The notes beneath the pieces are model-generated. The model was not told where the DNA came from, searched no databases, and worked only from the letters and a program-made list of their open reading frames with translations. Source: an uncultured Clostridia bacterium (GTDB lineage Bacteria; Bacillota; Clostridia; Christensenellales; Borkfalkiaceae). From it: a stretch of DNA of 6,697 nucleotides. The stretch lies in assembly GCA_934273135.1 (NCBI GenBank), contig CAKQSU010000066.1, positions 1-6,697 of the forward strand, given 5' to 3'. Shown here one piece after another: positions 5,599-6,697 of the stretch. Within the stretch, counting starts at the first letter, position 1, and every line of letters begins with the position of its first letter. Made by a program: the position numbers and the translations under genes.

Positions 5599-6697
5599 GG
5601 GTCTTTTTTGGAAGCCATCCGCGAGGGGACAAGCCCTGCTATAACCGTTAAAACAACGCTTATCAGAACGAGCGATACGCCGCCCCAAACGGGCAAAGCA
5701 GCAACGTTCGCAAGCCCCGCAAGGTTGGTTATTATAATGTTAATCGGAATGTTCAAAAGGAGCGTTATGCCTATGCCGATTAGCCCTGCGGTAAGTCCTA
5801 TTATGATCGTTTCGGCGTTGAATACGCGCGCCACGTCCGTTTTGCTTGCGCCTATCGAGCGGAGAACGCCTATTTCCTTAGTGCGTTCGAGAACGGAGAT
5901 ATAAGTGATGATGCCTATCATTATCGAGGAAACTATGAGCGAGGTGGATACGAATGCGATTAAAACGTACGTCACGGCGTTTACGATCGTCGTAATCGAA
6001 CTTATCATAAGCCCGATATAGTCTTCGTATTTTATCTTTTTGTTGTCGCCGCCTTCTTCCTTTGCAACCTTGGCGTTGTAGTCGTCGATCAGCTTCACGA
6101 CGTCGTCTTTCGCTTCGAAGCTCGTCGGATAAATAGAGATGGAAGAGGGCGTTTCCTTATCGACAACGCCGAGCGCGCTGCCTTTTTGTTTGTAGGTCTT
6201 TTGGCTATCGTCCGCTTCGCCGCCGGAAGCGGGGTTGTCGTTCCCGTCGTATTTTTTTAAATTCCATTTTCCTTCCGTTTCGTCGTATATCGCGTCGGAC
6301 TTGAAAATAGACAAGGACTCGTTTTGTTCGCTGCCCGCTGCTATTCCGTCAACGATTACTTCGTGCCTTATCTCGCCCGTTGTCGGGTTGACTATGCCTA
6401 TCGCGCCCGCCCGATAGCTCCTTTCGTAAGCTTTTATTACGGGCAAAGTGTCGTTTTTTGCAATAAGCGATTCGGTAAGCGTCTTTTTATAGCAGAGCGA
6501 AGAGGCGAGACAGCCGGAAGTTACGCCCTTTTTAAGGCGGACGATACCGCTGACTTTAAGCTTAACGCCGTCGTTTCTTATGATTTTGGTTTTTTCCTCC
6601 GCGCTTACGGACTCATAAAGGTAGCTTTCCTCGTCGAACTTATAATATTGTCCGTTCAGAACTAAGTCGTACTCGAGCTTTAAAAATTCGTCGAAGG
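5574..6697 (-). CDS. FtsX/MacB-like ABC transporter permease, 5' end outside window
   Basis: The reading frame is open from the window edge (first full codon at 6695) to TAA at 5576-5574, giving 373 visible residues, so the true start lies beyond 6697. The TTG at 6446 is internal: reading continues upstream without a stop and with coherent protein sequence. Visible residues about 1-228 are a soluble, probably extracytoplasmic domain rich in charged residues. Three membrane segments follow (about 233-265, 295-320 and 338-358). The conserved cytoplasmic coupling loop ERTKEIGVLRSIGAS is at 270-284, and the C-terminal DPVIALRSE is typical of the FtsX-like permease family. Such clostridial proteins are often fused to an N-terminal ATPase; that part is not visible. 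Substrate unknown; lipid, peptide or antibiotic export are family possibilities. Confidence 0.88.
   Translation of the reverse strand, partial: FDEFLKLEYDLVLNGQYYKFDEESYLYESVSAEEKTKIIRNDGVKLKVSGIVRLKKGVTSGCLASSLCYKKTLTESLIAKNDTLPVIKAYERSYRAGAIGIVNPTTGEIRHEVIVDGIAAGSEQNESLSIFKSDAIYDETEGKWNLKKYDGNDNPASGGEADDSQKTYKQKGSALGVVDKETPSSISIYPTSFEAKDDVVKLIDDYNAKVAKEEGGDNKKIKYEDYIGLMISSITTIVNAVTYVLIAFVSTSLIVSSIMIGIITYISVLERTKEIGVLRSIGASKTDVARVFNAETIIIGLTAGLIGIGITLLLNIPINIIITNLAGLANVAALPVWGGVSLVLISVVLTVIAGLVPSRMASKKDPVIALRSE

Noticed and set aside
5574..6446. Permease gene starting at TTG 6446
   Set aside because: The frame stays open upstream to the window edge with coherent protein sequence, so this is an internal codon of a truncated gene.

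Overview
The window looks like a chromosomal segment of a low-to-mid GC Firmicute, probably a clostridial gut-type bacterium. The reasons are purine-rich Shine-Dalgarno sites, TTGACA/TATAAT-type promoters, tRNA genes with encoded CCA, an adjacent tilS-hpt pair and a clostridial-style FtsX-like ABC permease. Genus or species cannot be named from this sequence.

Layout from left to right. Positions 1-111 hold no convincing gene but three short perfect inverted repeats, the last of which can act as a terminator. Positions 112-1747 form an AT-rich cassette. It carries one gene on the minus strand, for a fused nuclease and superfamily 1 helicase (DUF2075-like) of 500 aa. The cassette is bracketed by a 66-bp direct repeat with 65 of 66 bases identical. 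The right copy is the native 3' end plus terminator hairpin of a tRNA-Glu gene; the left copy carries only the last 7 bases of that tRNA. This is the geometry of site-specific integration at a tRNA 3' end, but no integrase gene is visible. Positions 1807-2114 hold a minus-strand tRNA operon (initiator fMet, elongator Met, Glu) with a clear promoter at 2151-2179. Positions 2291-4301 hold a divergent plus-strand operon, tilS (tRNA-Ile lysidine synthase) and hpt (hypoxanthine phosphoribosyltransferase), with a promoter and a terminator. Positions 4350-5402 encode a CaCA-family sodium/calcium-type antiporter with an unusual insertion. A bidirectional terminator at 5481-5517 separates it from a convergent minus-strand ABC transporter permease gene (5574-6697), whose 5' end lies outside the window.

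How the parts relate. The tRNA operon and tilS-hpt are core translation and purine-salvage genes sharing a divergent promoter region. The antiporter and permease are membrane transport genes. The nuclease-helicase cassette is the foreign-looking piece: lower GC than its surroundings by eye, bounded by repeats, and of a domain architecture seen in anti-phage proteins. It is the best candidate for something undescribed here, namely a single-gene, roughly 1.6-kb defence-type island at tRNA-Glu.
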